From Ovis canadensis (Eukaryota; Chordata; Mammalia; Artiodactyla; Bovidae): DNA of 64,000 nt. The stretch is from assembly GCF_042477335.2 (NCBI RefSeq), contig NC_091251.1:28226501-28290500 (forward strand), in the 5' to 3' direction. Positions within the stretch are counted from its first letter, which is position 1; each line of letters starts with the position of its first letter. Position numbers and translations under genes: made by a program. Below are positions 1 through 10,986 of this stretch, piece by piece. Under the pieces are notes generated by a model. That model made no database searches, was not told the origin of the DNA, and saw nothing but the letters and a program-made list of their open reading frames with translations.

Positions 1-234
1 TCTGGAAGGTCTCACAGAGAGTCATTTATATTTAGAAAAAAAGGAAGAGAAAACATTTGGGAGAACCATGGCTACTCTCGTGTGCAAAATAAAATTCTGC
101 ACAAAAAGATGTTTTGCCTGGTAAACAATAGATTCTTTTGCTGCTGAACTTCTAGACCCACATTTTTTTAGACCTTGAATTACGCTTGAAAAACGAGCAA
201 GAACAGATGGTGAAAGATGTCTGCAAGGTTGTGG

Positions 235-335
235 AAAGTACTGACGTCGGAGTCAGAAGAACAGAGTTTAAATTTCTGTTCGTTTAATTTCTGACTGTGT
301 GATCTTGAGCAAGCCACTTGACCCATAAAAGACAC
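235..335 (+). repeat. MIR-like SINE fragment
   Basis: A stretch reading like the conserved MIR core (tgtgatcttgagcaagccacttgacc) is seen on the + strand. MIR is an ancient mammalian tRNA-derived SINE. It is too diverged to delimit well by eye. The flanking bases 1-234 and 336-617 are AT-rich and show nothing I recognise. Confidence 0.5.
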
Positions 336-617
336 AAACAAAATAGAAGAAAACATTAACAGATATACACTAATGTATTTAACATCCTGTATCCTCTAAA
401 TAACCTTTACAAGATTGTTTTCTGTAATAATCAGTAATAATAATTTTCTTGATTTGTTCTTTAGCTTTGTAACAACTATTTAAAAAGAACAGCCAATATA
501 AATCTTAAAGGAATTTCACACGTGAAGTAAAATTTGCACTTAACAATAAAAAATAAATTTCTCAATGACACACTATTTCAATTTTCAATTTTAAACACAA
601 GTGAAAACTCCAAGTCA

Positions 618-932
618 AACCAATCCATCCTAAAGGAAATCAACCCTGAACATTCATTGGAAGGACTGATGCTGAAGCCAGATCTCCACCTGATGAGTTT
701 AGCCACCTGATGAGAAGAGCCAGCTCTTTGGAAAAGACCCTGATGCTGGGTAAGTTTGAGGGCAGGAGGACATGGCGATGACAGAGGGTGAGATGGTTAG
801 ATGGCATCACCGACTCAATGGACATGAGTTTGAGTGAACTCCAGGAGATAGTGAGGGACAGGGAAGCCTGGAGTACTGCAGTCCATGGGGTCTCAAAGGG
901 TCAGACATGACGGAGCCACTGAATAACAACAA
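618..932 (+). mobile_element. BovB LINE, 3' end fragment
   Basis: This matches the 3' end of the BovB coding region seen in the longer copies below. It runs from the segment for 'SILKEISP...' to the terminal 'gtctcaaagggtcagacatgacggagccactgaa'. Several small indels break any reading frame, so it is a dead, 5'-truncated copy. Confidence 0.8.
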
Positions 933-1334
933 GAAAAAACTCCCAAGAGATCATGAAGAGTGATGAAACTGAAATACCTCAGACTCTGCTTCTTTATCTC
1001 TATAACTTGTGTCATCTTTGCTTATGCAAAATTTACCATCTAAATGCATCTAAATGCACCTAAAATCACATCACAGCTTTGTGGGCACATACAACATCAA
1101 AGAGAACTTGAAGAATCATGAGTGGTTTGAACTGAACCTCAAAACAAAAGTGCATAGGTGAGTGTTGGGGTCAGCTATAAAACCGAGAGTTCTTCAAATT
1201 AGTCTCCACGAAAAGTATGAGATAAACAAATGTGCTAATTCAGAGCTTACATGTATGTTCTTAAAATTCAACAATAACTACTATTGTTTAGAATGTAGGC
1301 CAATAACATTTTTTTTTGGGGGGGGAGGGAAGAG
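933..1334. other. Unassigned intergenic stretch
   Basis: About 400 bases with no convincing gene, RNA or repeat visible by eye. A run of T and G (about 1310-1328) abuts the L1 that follows. Confidence 0.4.
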
Positions 1335-1438
1335 TATTTTTTTTAAATTTTATTGAAGTATAGTTGATTTACAATGTTGTATTCATTTCTGCTATACAGT
1401 GAAGTATTTATCTGAGTCATATATATATATATCTGAGT

Positions 1439-1443
<5 letters not shown>

Positions 1444-1484
<41 letters not shown>
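1444..1484. repeat. (AC)n microsatellite
   Basis: An uninterrupted AC dinucleotide run of 41 bases, preceded by short AT repeats and two copies of a 'ctgagtcatat' motif. Runs this long and pure are usually length-polymorphic in a population. Confidence 0.97.
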
Positions 1485-1488
<4 letters not shown>

Positions 1489-1489
1489 C

Positions 1490-1622
1490 TTCTTGGGTCA
1501 GCAAGATCCCTGGAGAAGAAATGGCAACCCACTCCAGTATTCTTGACTGGGAAATCCCATGGACAGAGGAGCCTGTTGGGCTACAGTCCATGGGGTTGCA
1601 AGTCAGAAATGACTTGGTGAAT
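1490..1622 (+). mobile_element. Bov-tA SINE, partial
   Basis: It carries the Bov-tA body: 'ctggagaagaaatggcaacccactccagtattcttg' followed by 'cagtccatggggttgcaagtcagaaatgact'. Most of the tRNA-like head is missing. It sits directly after the AC repeat, inside an L1. Confidence 0.85.
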
Positions 1623-1830
1623 AAACCACCATCACCACCACTATATATATATAAATCAGATTCTTTTCCATTAGTTTATCACAGGATACTAAATATAGTT
1701 CCCTGTGCTACACTGTAGGAACTTATTGTTTATCCATCCTAGATATTAATATAATAGTTTGAATCTGGTAATCCTAAACTCCCAATGCTTCTCTCCCCCT
1801 GGAGAACAGTATTTTATCATTGATATTTTT

Positions 1831-2184
1831 TAGAATTGTCAGAAGTAGTGATAACAAAAAGGAGATCAGCTTTTAGTCAGTTTTATTATTTTAAAATTCT
1901 CTTCAATGTTTCTCTGTTGTCTGCTTCCTTTGCTCTTGGTAATCCACCCTCCCAAGTTATTTGCATTTTGTGACTTAAACATGAGACAACCACTGACTCA
2001 TTCCCACCCGCACCCCTCAGCCAGCCTATCATGGCCCAGACCTCATATTCACAGAGAGTTGTACATTTAGATGTACCATCCATATGAGGCTACCCTTGAG
2101 GCCACAGAGACAGACCACCAAGAATGAAGGAAGATGTTCACCTTACAATTTTTGACTTGTCTCATTCCTGGACTCTACATGTAC
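1831..2184. other. Unassigned intergenic stretch
   Basis: About 350 bases. No gene or repeat family recognised. Confidence 0.4.
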
Positions 2185-3546
2185 ATTCAGTTCAGTTTAG
2201 TCGCTCAGTCGTGTCCGACTCTTTGCGACCCCATGAATCTCAGCACGCCAGGCCTCCCTGTCCATCACCATCTCCCGGAGTTCACTCAGACTCACGTCCA
2301 TCAAGTCCGTGATGCCATCCAGCCATCTCATCCTCTGTCTTCCCCTTCTCCTCCTGCCCCCAATCCCTCCCAGCATCAGAGTCTTTTCCAATGAGTCAAC
2401 TCTTCGCATGAGGTGGCCAAAGTACTGGAGCCTCAGCTTTAGCATCAGTCCTTCCAAAGAAATCCCAGGGCTGGTCTCCTTCAGAATGGACTGGTTGGAT
2501 CTCTTTGCAGTCCAAGGGACTCTCAAGAGTCTTCTCCGACACCACAGTTCAAAAGCATCAATTCTTTGCCTCTCAGCTTTCTTCACAGTCCAACTCTCAC
2601 ATCCATACATGACTCCTGGAAAAACCATAGCCTTGACTAGATGAACCTTTGTTGGCAAAGTAATGTCTCTGCTTTTGAATATGCTGTCTAGGTTGGTCAT
2701 AACTTTTCTTCCAAGGAGTAAGCGTCTTTTAATTTCATGGCTGCAATCACCATCTTCAGTGATTTTGGAGCCCCCAAAATAAAGTCTGACACTGTTTCCA
2801 CTGTTTCCCCATCTATTTGCCATGAAGTGATGGGACCAGATGCCATGATCTTCATTTTCTGAATGTTGAGCTTTAAGCCAGCTTTTTCACTCTCCTCTTT
2901 CACTTCATCAAGAGGCTTTTTAATTCCTCTTCACTTTCTGCCATAAGGGTGGTGTCTTCTGCATATCTGAGGTTATTGATATTTCTCCCAGCAATCTTGA
3001 TTCCAGCTTGTGCTTCTTCCAGCCCAGCGTGTCTCATGATGTACTCTGCACAGAAGTTAAATAAGCAGGGTGACAATATACAGCCTTGACATACTCCTTT
3101 TCCTATTTGGAACCAGTCTGTTGTTCCATGTCCAGTTCTAACTGTTGCTTCCTGACCTGCATACAGATTTCTCAAGAGGCAGGTCAGGTGGTCTGGTATT
3201 CCCATCTCTTTCAGAATTTTCTACAATTTATTGTGATGCACACAGTCAAAGGCTTTGGCATAGTCAATAAAGCAGAAATAGATGTTTTTCTGGAACTCTT
3301 CTGCTTTTTCCACAATTCAGCGGATGTTGGCAATTCGATCTCTGGTTCCTCTGCCTTTTGTAAAACCAGCTTGAACATCTGGAAGTTCATGGTTCGCGTA
3401 TTGCTGAAGTCTGGCCTGGAGAATTTTGAGCATTACTTTACTAGCGTGTGAGATGAGTGCAATTGTGTGGTAGTTTGAGCATACTTTGGCATTGCCTCTC
3501 TTTTGGATTGGAATGAAAACTGACCTTTTCCAGTCCTGTGGCATTA
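2185..3546 (-). mobile_element. BovB LINE, 5'-truncated, 1.36 kb
   Basis: The minus strand encodes the C-terminal half of the BovB (RTE-clade) reverse transcriptase. From 3544 it reads a palm segment with 'VCQGCILSPCLFNFCAEY'. The active-site box reads YAED instead of YADD at about 2965. The C-terminal domain ([37 protein letters not shown]) continues to 2197. The + side begins with the 'cagttcagtttagtcgctcagtcg' tail. The reading frame is broken near 2900 and 3200, so the copy is inactive. Confidence 0.92.
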
Positions 3547-3639
3547 CATTTACATGTACATTAATTTTGTTTAAAAATCTGAAAATTTCTTGTGATTAGC
3601 ACAAGCATAATGGATTGTACATTTGAGGTATTTAAAATA

Positions 3640-3722
3640 GGTGTACTACCCAAAGCAGAAAGTAACACCACATTGTAAATCAACTATACTCCAATAAAAC
3701 TTTTGAAAAAAGTTATATAAGT
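3640..3722 (+). mobile_element. L1 3' tail fragment
   Basis: It reads 'cacattgtaaatcaactatactccaataaaa' then an A-rich end, which is the + strand 3' terminus of an artiodactyl L1. It is only about 80 bases long. Confidence 0.65.
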
Positions 3723-4738
3723 AAATATTAAAATATACCACAATTTTTAATAAGTTTTGTCATTTCTACAAAATGACAAAGTAATAGGTGTATTGAGCCC
3801 GTAAGCACTGCTAAAGTGACCAATCCTATGAGTTTTCCAGGGACTAAGGGGCTTTCCAGGATACAGGACCTTCAGTGCTAAAATTGGGACAGTTCAGGCA
3901 AGCCCAGATTGTTAGCCACCCTACCTGAGCCCCTCGGAGAGCAGCACACCACGATCTCATAGAAGACTGGTTTCTCACTGGCCGAGTCTTTTCTGGAGGG
4001 ATGGAGAAGCCAGCCATTTCTTCTTGATGCTGAAACAGGCTCTCAGACTAGGAGGCTTCAGCCTAGAAGCATGGCTGCCTCTTTATACCGATGTCCTCTC
4101 CTCCCTAAACTGACCACCTCTCTCTGACTCAAACAGAGCATTTATTTGATGACAACAGCAAATGCTATTAGGGAATGTCCTTTATATAAGTCACCATAGA
4201 GTGTTTTACAACTAAACACACGGTGAATGTAGAAATTTTGCAATTTTTAAAGAACATAGCAGAGACTTAGGTTTCTGAAGATCCCCGAGGCTGCTGCCAC
4301 ACCTGTGTGATGTAAATCAGAAAGCCCTAGATTTGAGGTTCCAGAGTTGAAATTTGAAGTGTCCAAGATAGTTGGGGGATCCAAACCCTTGAATATGTAA
4401 TGAAACAAGAGGCTTGGAGAGTATATTATCCTGCTAAAACTTTACCCCATGTGAGTAAAATAACTAAAAAATCAATACATAGTGTTACTGACAACCAAGC
4501 TATTGTCTTTTGGTGATTCTGTGCTGAAACAGATAGTTGTAAAAGAGAATGATGGTGTTTTCCATGCATCATACGTTGCCCTCAAACCAATAGCATGATC
4601 TATAAATACTGATTTGTGGCAGGACTCAAGCACTGAAATAAAGTCATTTGTGAAAGTTTGATGAACACCTTTGCCTGTTTTTATTTTCAAAACAGTAAAA
4701 TAAAAGACATCTAAGCCTGAAAGATAGTGTTTAAAGAA
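3723..4738. other. Unassigned intergenic stretch
   Basis: About 1 kb with no recognisable gene or repeat. Short open frames here carry no domain and look accidental. Confidence 0.4.
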
Positions 4739-4748
4739 TAGGTTACAG

Positions 4749-5316
4749 CTTTCTGGTGGCAGAGTCTGGAAAAGATGTGTAGAAATGATACTTCACAAGG
4801 GGAATGGAAGAAGGAAGAGCAGGCCATTTTCTCCTTCAGGTTTGGCCCTCAGGTGGCTGGAGAGAGCATGTATGTGGTATTGCACATCTGTGCATCCTTC
4901 AGTGACACGTCTGTCCATGTCACTGACCCTTCTGGCAAGGAAGCCATCTCCTGTGTAACTGGTGGGATGAAGGTGAAGACTGGCTGAGATGAACCATCTC
5001 CATATGCTGCTGTGCTGGCTGCCTGGGATGTAGCCCAGAGGACACAGAGCTGGGCATCATGGCTGTCCACATCAAACTCCAGGCCACAGGAGGAGAGAGG
5101 ACCAAGACTCCTGGGCAGGGGTCTCAATCAGCCCTCAGAAGTCTGTTTGCTCAGGAACGAAGATTGGGCAGATTGAGGATGTCACACCCATCCCCTCTGA
5201 CAGCACTCACCAGAAGGGGGTTGCTTTGATTGCCATCTGTGAACAGGACTCCTCAAATTATTATTGTTTTCTGTTAAATTGCTGTGATGTAAGCTCAAAA
5301 AAAAAAAACAAAAAAC
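4749..5316 (+). pseudogene. RPS14: Processed pseudogene of ribosomal protein S14
   Basis: RPS14 is a small-subunit ribosomal protein. The + strand encodes a recognisable but damaged copy: 'KKEEQAI', then 'GPQVAGES', '[32 protein letters not shown]', a stop at 4985, and later 'MLAAWDVAQRTQ' and 'IGQIEDVTPIPSDS' in other frames. The intronless body includes 5' UTR-like and 3' UTR-like sequence and ends in an A-rich tail (5297-5316). A perfect 10-bp repeat, taggttacag, flanks it at 4739-4748 and 5317-5326. These are the marks of L1-driven reverse transcription of a spliced mRNA. Stops and frameshifts make a functional product very unlikely. Confidence 0.93.
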
Positions 5317-5380
5317 TAGGTTACAGAAACTTCATCGACTGACCACTTAAAATTTGGCCTTTTGCCCACCTGCGAGACTT

Positions 5381-6843
5381 TTTTGTTTGTTTTTTAATTT
5401 TAATTTTTACTTTATTTTACTTTATAATACTGTATTGGTTTTGCCATACATTGACATGAATCCACCACGGGTGTACATGCATTCCCAAACATGAACCCCC
5501 CTCCCACCTCCCTCCCCACAACATCCCTCTGGGTCATCCCCGTGCACCAGCCGCAAGCATGCTGTATCCTGCATCGGACATAGACTGGCGATTCGTTTCT
5601 TACATGATAGTATACATGTTTCAATGCCATTCTCCCAAATCATCCCACCCTCTCCCTCTCCCTCAGAGTCCAAAAGTCCACTCTACACATCTGTGTCTCT
5701 TTTGCTGTCTCGCATACAGGGTCATCATTGCCATCTTTCTAAATTCCATATATATGTGTTAGTATACTGTATTGGTGTTTTTCTTTCTGGCTTACTTCAC
5801 TCTGTATAATCAGCTCCAGTTTCATCCATCTCATCAGAACTGATTCAAATGTATTCTTTTTAATGACTGAGTAATACTCCATTGTGTATATGTACCACAG
5901 CTTTCTTATCCATTCATCTGCTGATGGACATCTAGGTTGTTTCCATGTCCTGGCTATTATAAACAGTGCTGTGATGAACATTGGGGTACACGTGTCTCTT
6001 TCAATTCTGGTTTCCTCGGTGTGTATGCCCAGCAGTGGGATTGCTGGTTCATCAGGCAGTTCTATTTGCAATTTTTAAAGGAATCTCCACACTGTTCTCC
6101 ATAGTGGCTGTACTAGTTTGCATTCCCACCAACAGTGTAGGAGGGTTCCCTTTTCTCCACACCCTCTCCAGCATTTATTGCTTGCACACTTTTGGATCGC
6201 AGACATTCTGACTGGTGTGAAGTGGTACCTCATTGTGGTTTTGGACACCTTATCTTTGACAAAGGAGGCAAGAATATGCAATGGAGTAAAGACAATCTCT
6301 TTAACAGGTGGTGCTGGGAAAACTGGTCAACCACTTGTAAAAGCATGAAACTAGATCACTTTCTAACACCACACACAAAAATAAACTCAAAATGGATTAA
6401 AGATCTAAATGTAAGACCAGAAACTATAAAACTCCTAGAGGAGAACATAGGCAAAACACTTCCGACATAAATCACAGCAGGATCCTCTATGATCCACCCC
6501 CCAGAATTCTGGAAATAAAAGCAAAAATAAACAAATGGGATCTAATTAAAATTAAAAGCTTCTGCACAACAAAGGAAAATATAAGCAAGGTGAAAAGACA
6601 GCCTTCTGAATGGGAGAAAATAATAGCAAATGAAGCAACTGACAAACAACTAATCTCAAAAATATACAAGCAACTTATGCAGCTCAATTCTAGAAAAATA
6701 AATGACCCAATCAAAAAATGGGCCAAATAACTAAATAGGCATTTCTCCAAAGAAGACATACGGATGGCTAACAAACACATGAAAAGATGCTCAACATCAC
6801 TCATTATCAGAGAAATGCAAATCAAGACCACAGTGAGGTACCA
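5381..6843 (-). mobile_element. Bovine-type L1 with inverted 5' part (twin priming)
   Basis: Bases 5381-6240 are an L1 3' end in minus orientation. They run from a T-rich tail through the 3' UTR to the end of ORF2 (for example '[27 protein letters not shown]' read leftward from 6071). Bases 6241-6843 are the adjacent upstream part of the same ORF2 in + orientation ('tggtgctgggaaaactggtcaacc', 'aacaggcatttctccaaagaagacat'). The last bases of the + part are the reverse complement of the junction bases near 6222-6240. The whole is flanked by a 14-bp direct repeat cacctgcgagactt (5367-5380 and 6844-6857). Confidence 0.92.
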
Positions 6844-6857
6844 CACCTGCGAGACTT

Positions 6858-7189
6858 AAACTGCAAGGTCAGTCAAAACAAAGGCCGTTGCTGTTGATGA
6901 ATGATTGAACATTAGCTTTGTGAAAGTGGAGCACCAAACAGGAAGGTCCCACAACTAGAACACTAGCATCTGTGTTTGTTGGAAGGGATATTGGTACAAA
7001 TTTTCGGAAGGTCGTTTGACCTTATAAACAAAATTTTAAATGCAATGTCCTCTGATTGAGCAAGGCCATTTCTAAGAATTTGGTACATTGACATAATGGC
7101 ACGGATTTGCAAAACAAGGAAAGCTTATTGCTGAACGTTGATATTATTTGTGATCGTTGTCCATCTAGACAGCCTAAATCTAACAGTAG
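6858..7189. other. Unassigned intergenic stretch
   Basis: About 330 bases beginning with the right target-site copy of the L1. No gene recognised. Confidence 0.35.
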
Positions 7190-7545
7190 AGTTAAGAACT
7201 TCATTGTAGTTACCAGAGGCAGAGGTATGGGGAGGAGGGATTGGATGAAGATAGTCAAAAGGTACACACTTTCAGTTATAACGTACTAGAGATGTAATGT
7301 ACTAGGGATGTAATAAATGTCATCAACACTGCTTTAATTTATAAAAGAGTTTAGAAAGGTAAATCCCAAGAGTTCTCTTCATAAGAAAAATACTTTTTTT
7401 TCTATTTCTCTACTATTGTTACCCATATGATCACTAAGTTTATTGTGATAATCATTTCATATGTATGAAAGTCAAATATTGTGCTGCCACACCTTAAATT
7501 TATACAGTGCTCTATGTTAATTGTATGTCAATAAAACTGGAAGAA
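7190..7545 (+). mobile_element. Old L1 3' end
   Basis: It shows 'tagttaccagaggcagaggtatggggagg', 'ccaagagttctcttcataag' and 'tttatacagtgctctatgttaattgtatgtcaataaaactgg'. This is the 3' UTR of an old mammalian L1 on the + strand, well diverged. Confidence 0.75.
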
Positions 7546-8655
7546 AAACAACTTTATCGGCATTCCACATTGAAGAAAACTAGCCACCAGGAAGAAGGAG
7601 GTAGGTTATGTGCATTGGCTTGGGACTAAGGCTAGAATATACTGGGGAGAAATGACAAGTTGCAGAGCAGCATGCATTGTGTAATTTTATTTTGTAAAAT
7701 AAATATAAGAAAACAATCTGAATACACATTTGTGTGTGCACTCATAAATCATTTAGGAAATATGTTCGCGGCAAACTGTTGAGTGGTTAATGCTTAGAAA
7801 CGGGAGCAGAGGTGCTTCATTTGAATTTTTTGGGATGTACTTACATTACTTTCTCTGTTTGAAGGCAGAATTTCCTTTTTGTTTCTTTCAAGAACAAGAA
7901 AGCATGTTGTCAGTTAGGTCCTAACTGAAAATCATTGTACTTCTTTCTTGCACTGACCATATCAGAGACAAATGGCAGTGGTGACTGGATATAAAAAGAC
8001 ACCATGGACAGCAGGTAAAATCAGTCCTCTCCATCTAAAGAGAGAGCCACTTTATCCTACAGTACTTCTGGCAAAAGGCTTCAACCAGGTAATGTACTAA
8101 AATCACTTATCAAATAAAGGTAATATATTTTTTAAGGAATTAAAGTTATCTATTTGTATCTATTTATATCACTCTATTTCAAGTTTGGAGGATGAAGGAT
8201 GCTTTTTCCTCTTACCCAAGTTATTTCTCTTCCCAGGCCTACATCTGTCTCTCTCTAGACATTACTCAATTAAAATAAATTTTAAGATATTTTAAAACAG
8301 GAGGCAGAAGCTATCTCACGAATGGTTCTAAAAGAAGGGTTATTTCTGGAAGTTTCCAAATGGGCTAAGGGAATAGAGTGGGTCGGCACATACTTGTGGG
8401 ATCCAACAAGTAACCCAACAGTTATTGAGAGACTGAAGAGCAACTACCCAAAGACCAAGAGTAACTCACCAACATGGCACTTGTATCTCCACCTGTTAAC
8501 AATGCCTGTCTATCAGTTTAGTACCTGTGATAGCAACCCAAGAACTAACGAAAGTATTAAAAATATATTACTCAATTACTTTGAATAATAGCAGTTTAAT
8601 CTTGGAAAACATCATTTGAACTCTTTTAAAGGGATTAAAAAAGTTCATTGCAGTA
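7546..8655. other. Unassigned intergenic stretch
   Basis: About 1.1 kb. An 88-codon open frame at 8322-8588 has no recognisable domain, no matching neighbours and ordinary base composition, so I do not call it a gene. Confidence 0.4.
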
Positions 8656-8835
8656 TTTGTGTAAACACAAAATTACACATATAATAAATGAACAGCTTGT
8701 TAAATTTTCACAAATGCAACTCTTCCATATAAGCAGCATCCAGATTAAGAAACAGTACATTAACAATACCCCAGAAACAACCAATTTTTTTAAATGTCAG
8801 GGGACAATATATTTTTGGGCCTGTTTTTGGATTGC
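8656..8835. repeat. Probable old L1 or DNA-transposon fragment
   Basis: The run 'gttaaattttcacaaatgcaactcttccatataagcagcatccagattaagaaacagtacattaacaataccccagaa' resembles a common, very old mammalian interspersed repeat. I cannot name the family with certainty. Confidence 0.35.
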
Positions 8836-8939
8836 CTTGGAAAAGATCAATGTCACAATATTGAATTCTTCAATTTATGAAGGTGGTTTATCTCTTACAA
8901 AGGGAAGCTGTGTAATTTAACAGCTTTCCTGGAAATGCT

Positions 8940-9345
8940 GGAAAGTCAGGAAGAGTGACTAAGTCCATCAGTTTCTTCTGAGAGTCCCTGCAGGGAGATG
9001 TCCTGCTTCACCGCTTCCTCCAGGAAGGATATGGATGTGCTCCTTGACTGCGTGGTATGGGTAGACTTGCCAGGTGAAGCCTCCAGTTTTCTAGCCATCA
9101 CTCTCATTTTACCATCCCAGTCACTGAAGGTGTTCAGTGTCTTCCTCCCTGCACAGAACATACTCCATCATCTTATGCCACTTTTTTCCCTCCATTTCCT
9201 CTGCCAAGAATTTTTAGGTTGGCTCAGAGCAACGCACTTTGGTGATCTTCCATCTTAGGGCGAGGCTCTTGGTCCAGCCTCCTTCTTTGCTGGTCGTTCT
9301 AGTGGTGCTGCTGGCTGTTCCTTGTGGATTTTGACCTCCTATCCA
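8940..9345 (-). pseudogene. Possible unidentified pseudogene fragment
   Basis: The minus strand over 9161-8946 encodes 71 residues (start MFCAGRKTLNTFSDWDGKMR). The region upstream to about 9340 reads as protein-like in alternating frames, with proline/alanine/lysine-rich stretches and 'KMMEYVLCREEDTEHLQ'. GC content is higher than in the neighbouring DNA. I do not recognise the family, and no poly(A) tail or target-site repeat is obvious. It could be a decayed processed gene copy or chance. Confidence 0.25.
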
Positions 9346-9404
9346 GGAACTTTCCTAAATTTGTTCTTCATACAAGTATGTCTCCAGGGCAAACAGGGAT
9401 ATAT

Positions 9405-10665
9405 TCTTATTTTTTATAGAAGTATACTTGATGCACAATATAAGTCACAGGTATACACCATAGGATGCACAACTATTAAAGGTTACAGTCCACTTATTAA
9501 AAACATTGCCTGTATTCCCTGTGTTGTATAATATATCCTTGTAGCTTAATTTACACCTACTGGTTTGTTCCTCTTAATCCCTACCCCTATGTTGCCCCTC
9601 CCTTCTCTCTCCCCATGGGGAACCACTAGTTTATTCTCTATGTCCATCAGTCTGTCCTTTTTCTTATAGTATTCACTAGTTTGTATATTTTTAGATTCCA
9701 TATATAAGTGATACCCATCAGTATTCGTCTTTCTCTGTCTGACTTATTTCACTTTAGCACAATGCTCTCCAAGTCCATCCATGTTGCTGCAAATGGCAAA
9801 ATTTCATTTTTTTTTAATGGCTGAGTAGTATAGCATTGTGCATATGTATACCACATCTTCTTTATACATTTATCTGTTGATGGATGTCAGCAAATATCTT
9901 GGCATGTCCCATATGCCATATCTTGGCAATTGTAAATAATGCTGTTATGAATGTTGAGCTGCAGGTATCTTTTTGAATTAGTCTTTTAATTTTTATTGGA
10001 GTATAGTTGATTTACAATGTTGGGTTAGTTTTAGGTATAGAGCAAAGCGAATCCATTATACATATCCATATATCCATCTTTTTTAGATTCTTTCTCCATA
10101 TAGGCCACTACAGAGTACTGAGTAGAGTTCCCAGTGCTCTACAGTAGGTCGTTATTAGTTATCTATTTTATATAATAGTGTGAGTATATAAATTCCCATC
10201 TCCCAATTTATCCTTTCTCCTTCTTCCCTCTGGTAACCATAAGTTTATTTTCTACATCTACAGATATAGCTAGAAGTGGACCTATACCCAGGAGTGGAAT
10301 TGCTGGGTCATATAGTAGTTCTATTTTTAGTTCTTTGAGAAACTACCGTATTGTTTTCCACAGTGGCTTTACCAGTTTACATTCTTACCAACAGTATACA
10401 ATGGTGCCCTTTTCTCCACATCTTCCCAACATTTGTTATTGGTCTTCTTTTGGATGGTTGCCTTTCTGACAGGTATGAGATGGTATCCCATCGTGGTTTT
10501 GCTCTGCGTTTCTCTGCTGATTAGCAATGTTGAACATCTTTTCATGTGCAGGTTGGACACCTGCATTTCCTCTTTGAAAAAAGTGTCTATTGAGGTCTAC
10601 TGCCCATTTTTTGATTGGGTTGTTTGTTATTTTTATGCTGAACTGTATGAGCCAAAAGGGATACA
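9405..10665 (-). mobile_element. L1 3' region, with a second L1 3' end nested inside
   Basis: 9405-9975 is the reverse-strand 3' end of an L1 ('ttatagaagtatacttgatgcac...'). A second, separate L1 3' end starts again at about 9988 ('ttttattggagtatagttgatttacaatgttggg') and runs to about 10265. The first element then resumes ('cccaggagtggaattgctgggtcatatagtag') to about 10665 with the end of ORF2. Minus-strand pieces such as 'AKHFRLRMYPFWLIQ' are decayed ORF2 remnants. Confidence 0.75.
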
Positions 10666-10986
10666 TTCTTAACCTGAAATGCTTCCCCCTAATTTCCATG
10701 ATAAAATTTTTAACATAAAAAAGAACAAATTGAATAGTTCATCAAATAAGCTAGAGTTAACAATTGTTAATGCTGACCATATTTGCCACACTGATCTTGT
10801 TAAGATGTTGTAAATACAGATATTATCATATTTCACCCTAAATATCAGAAGGCATCTCTAAAGTTAATACCTTTTCCTACATAACCAGAAAACATTATCA
10901 TCTCTAACAATATTAACAATAATTTCTTCATATAATCTAATATCTAGAAGTTACTTAATATTACCAACGGTTTCCAAAATATCTTT
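10666..10986. other. Unassigned intergenic stretch
   Basis: About 320 AT-rich bases with no recognisable feature. Confidence 0.4.

Larger units (their letters stand above)
1335..1830 (-). mobile_element. L1 3' end, split by a microsatellite and a Bov-tA SINE
   Basis: The segment ttttattgaagtatagttgatttacaatgttg is the reverse-strand 3' UTR typical of artiodactyl L1. It resumes after the SINE at about 1640 with 'agttccctgtgctacactgtagg'. The L1 is interrupted by AT and AC repeats and by a Bov-tA insertion. Confidence 0.75.

Noticed and set aside
1444-1484. CRISPR-like or tandem array
   Set aside because: It is a simple AC microsatellite in vertebrate DNA. There are no spacers, and no CRISPR array exists in the window.
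2309-2644. Open frames on the strand opposite BovB, up to about 200 codons (also 21241-21837, 26169-26726, 11108-11374)
   Set aside because: They are antisense shadows of the BovB coding region. The same '[26 protein letters not shown]' type sequence recurs in every copy and has no independent support.
8322-8588. 88-codon open frame as a small gene
   Set aside because: No recognisable domain, no promoter or splice context, and ordinary intergenic composition.
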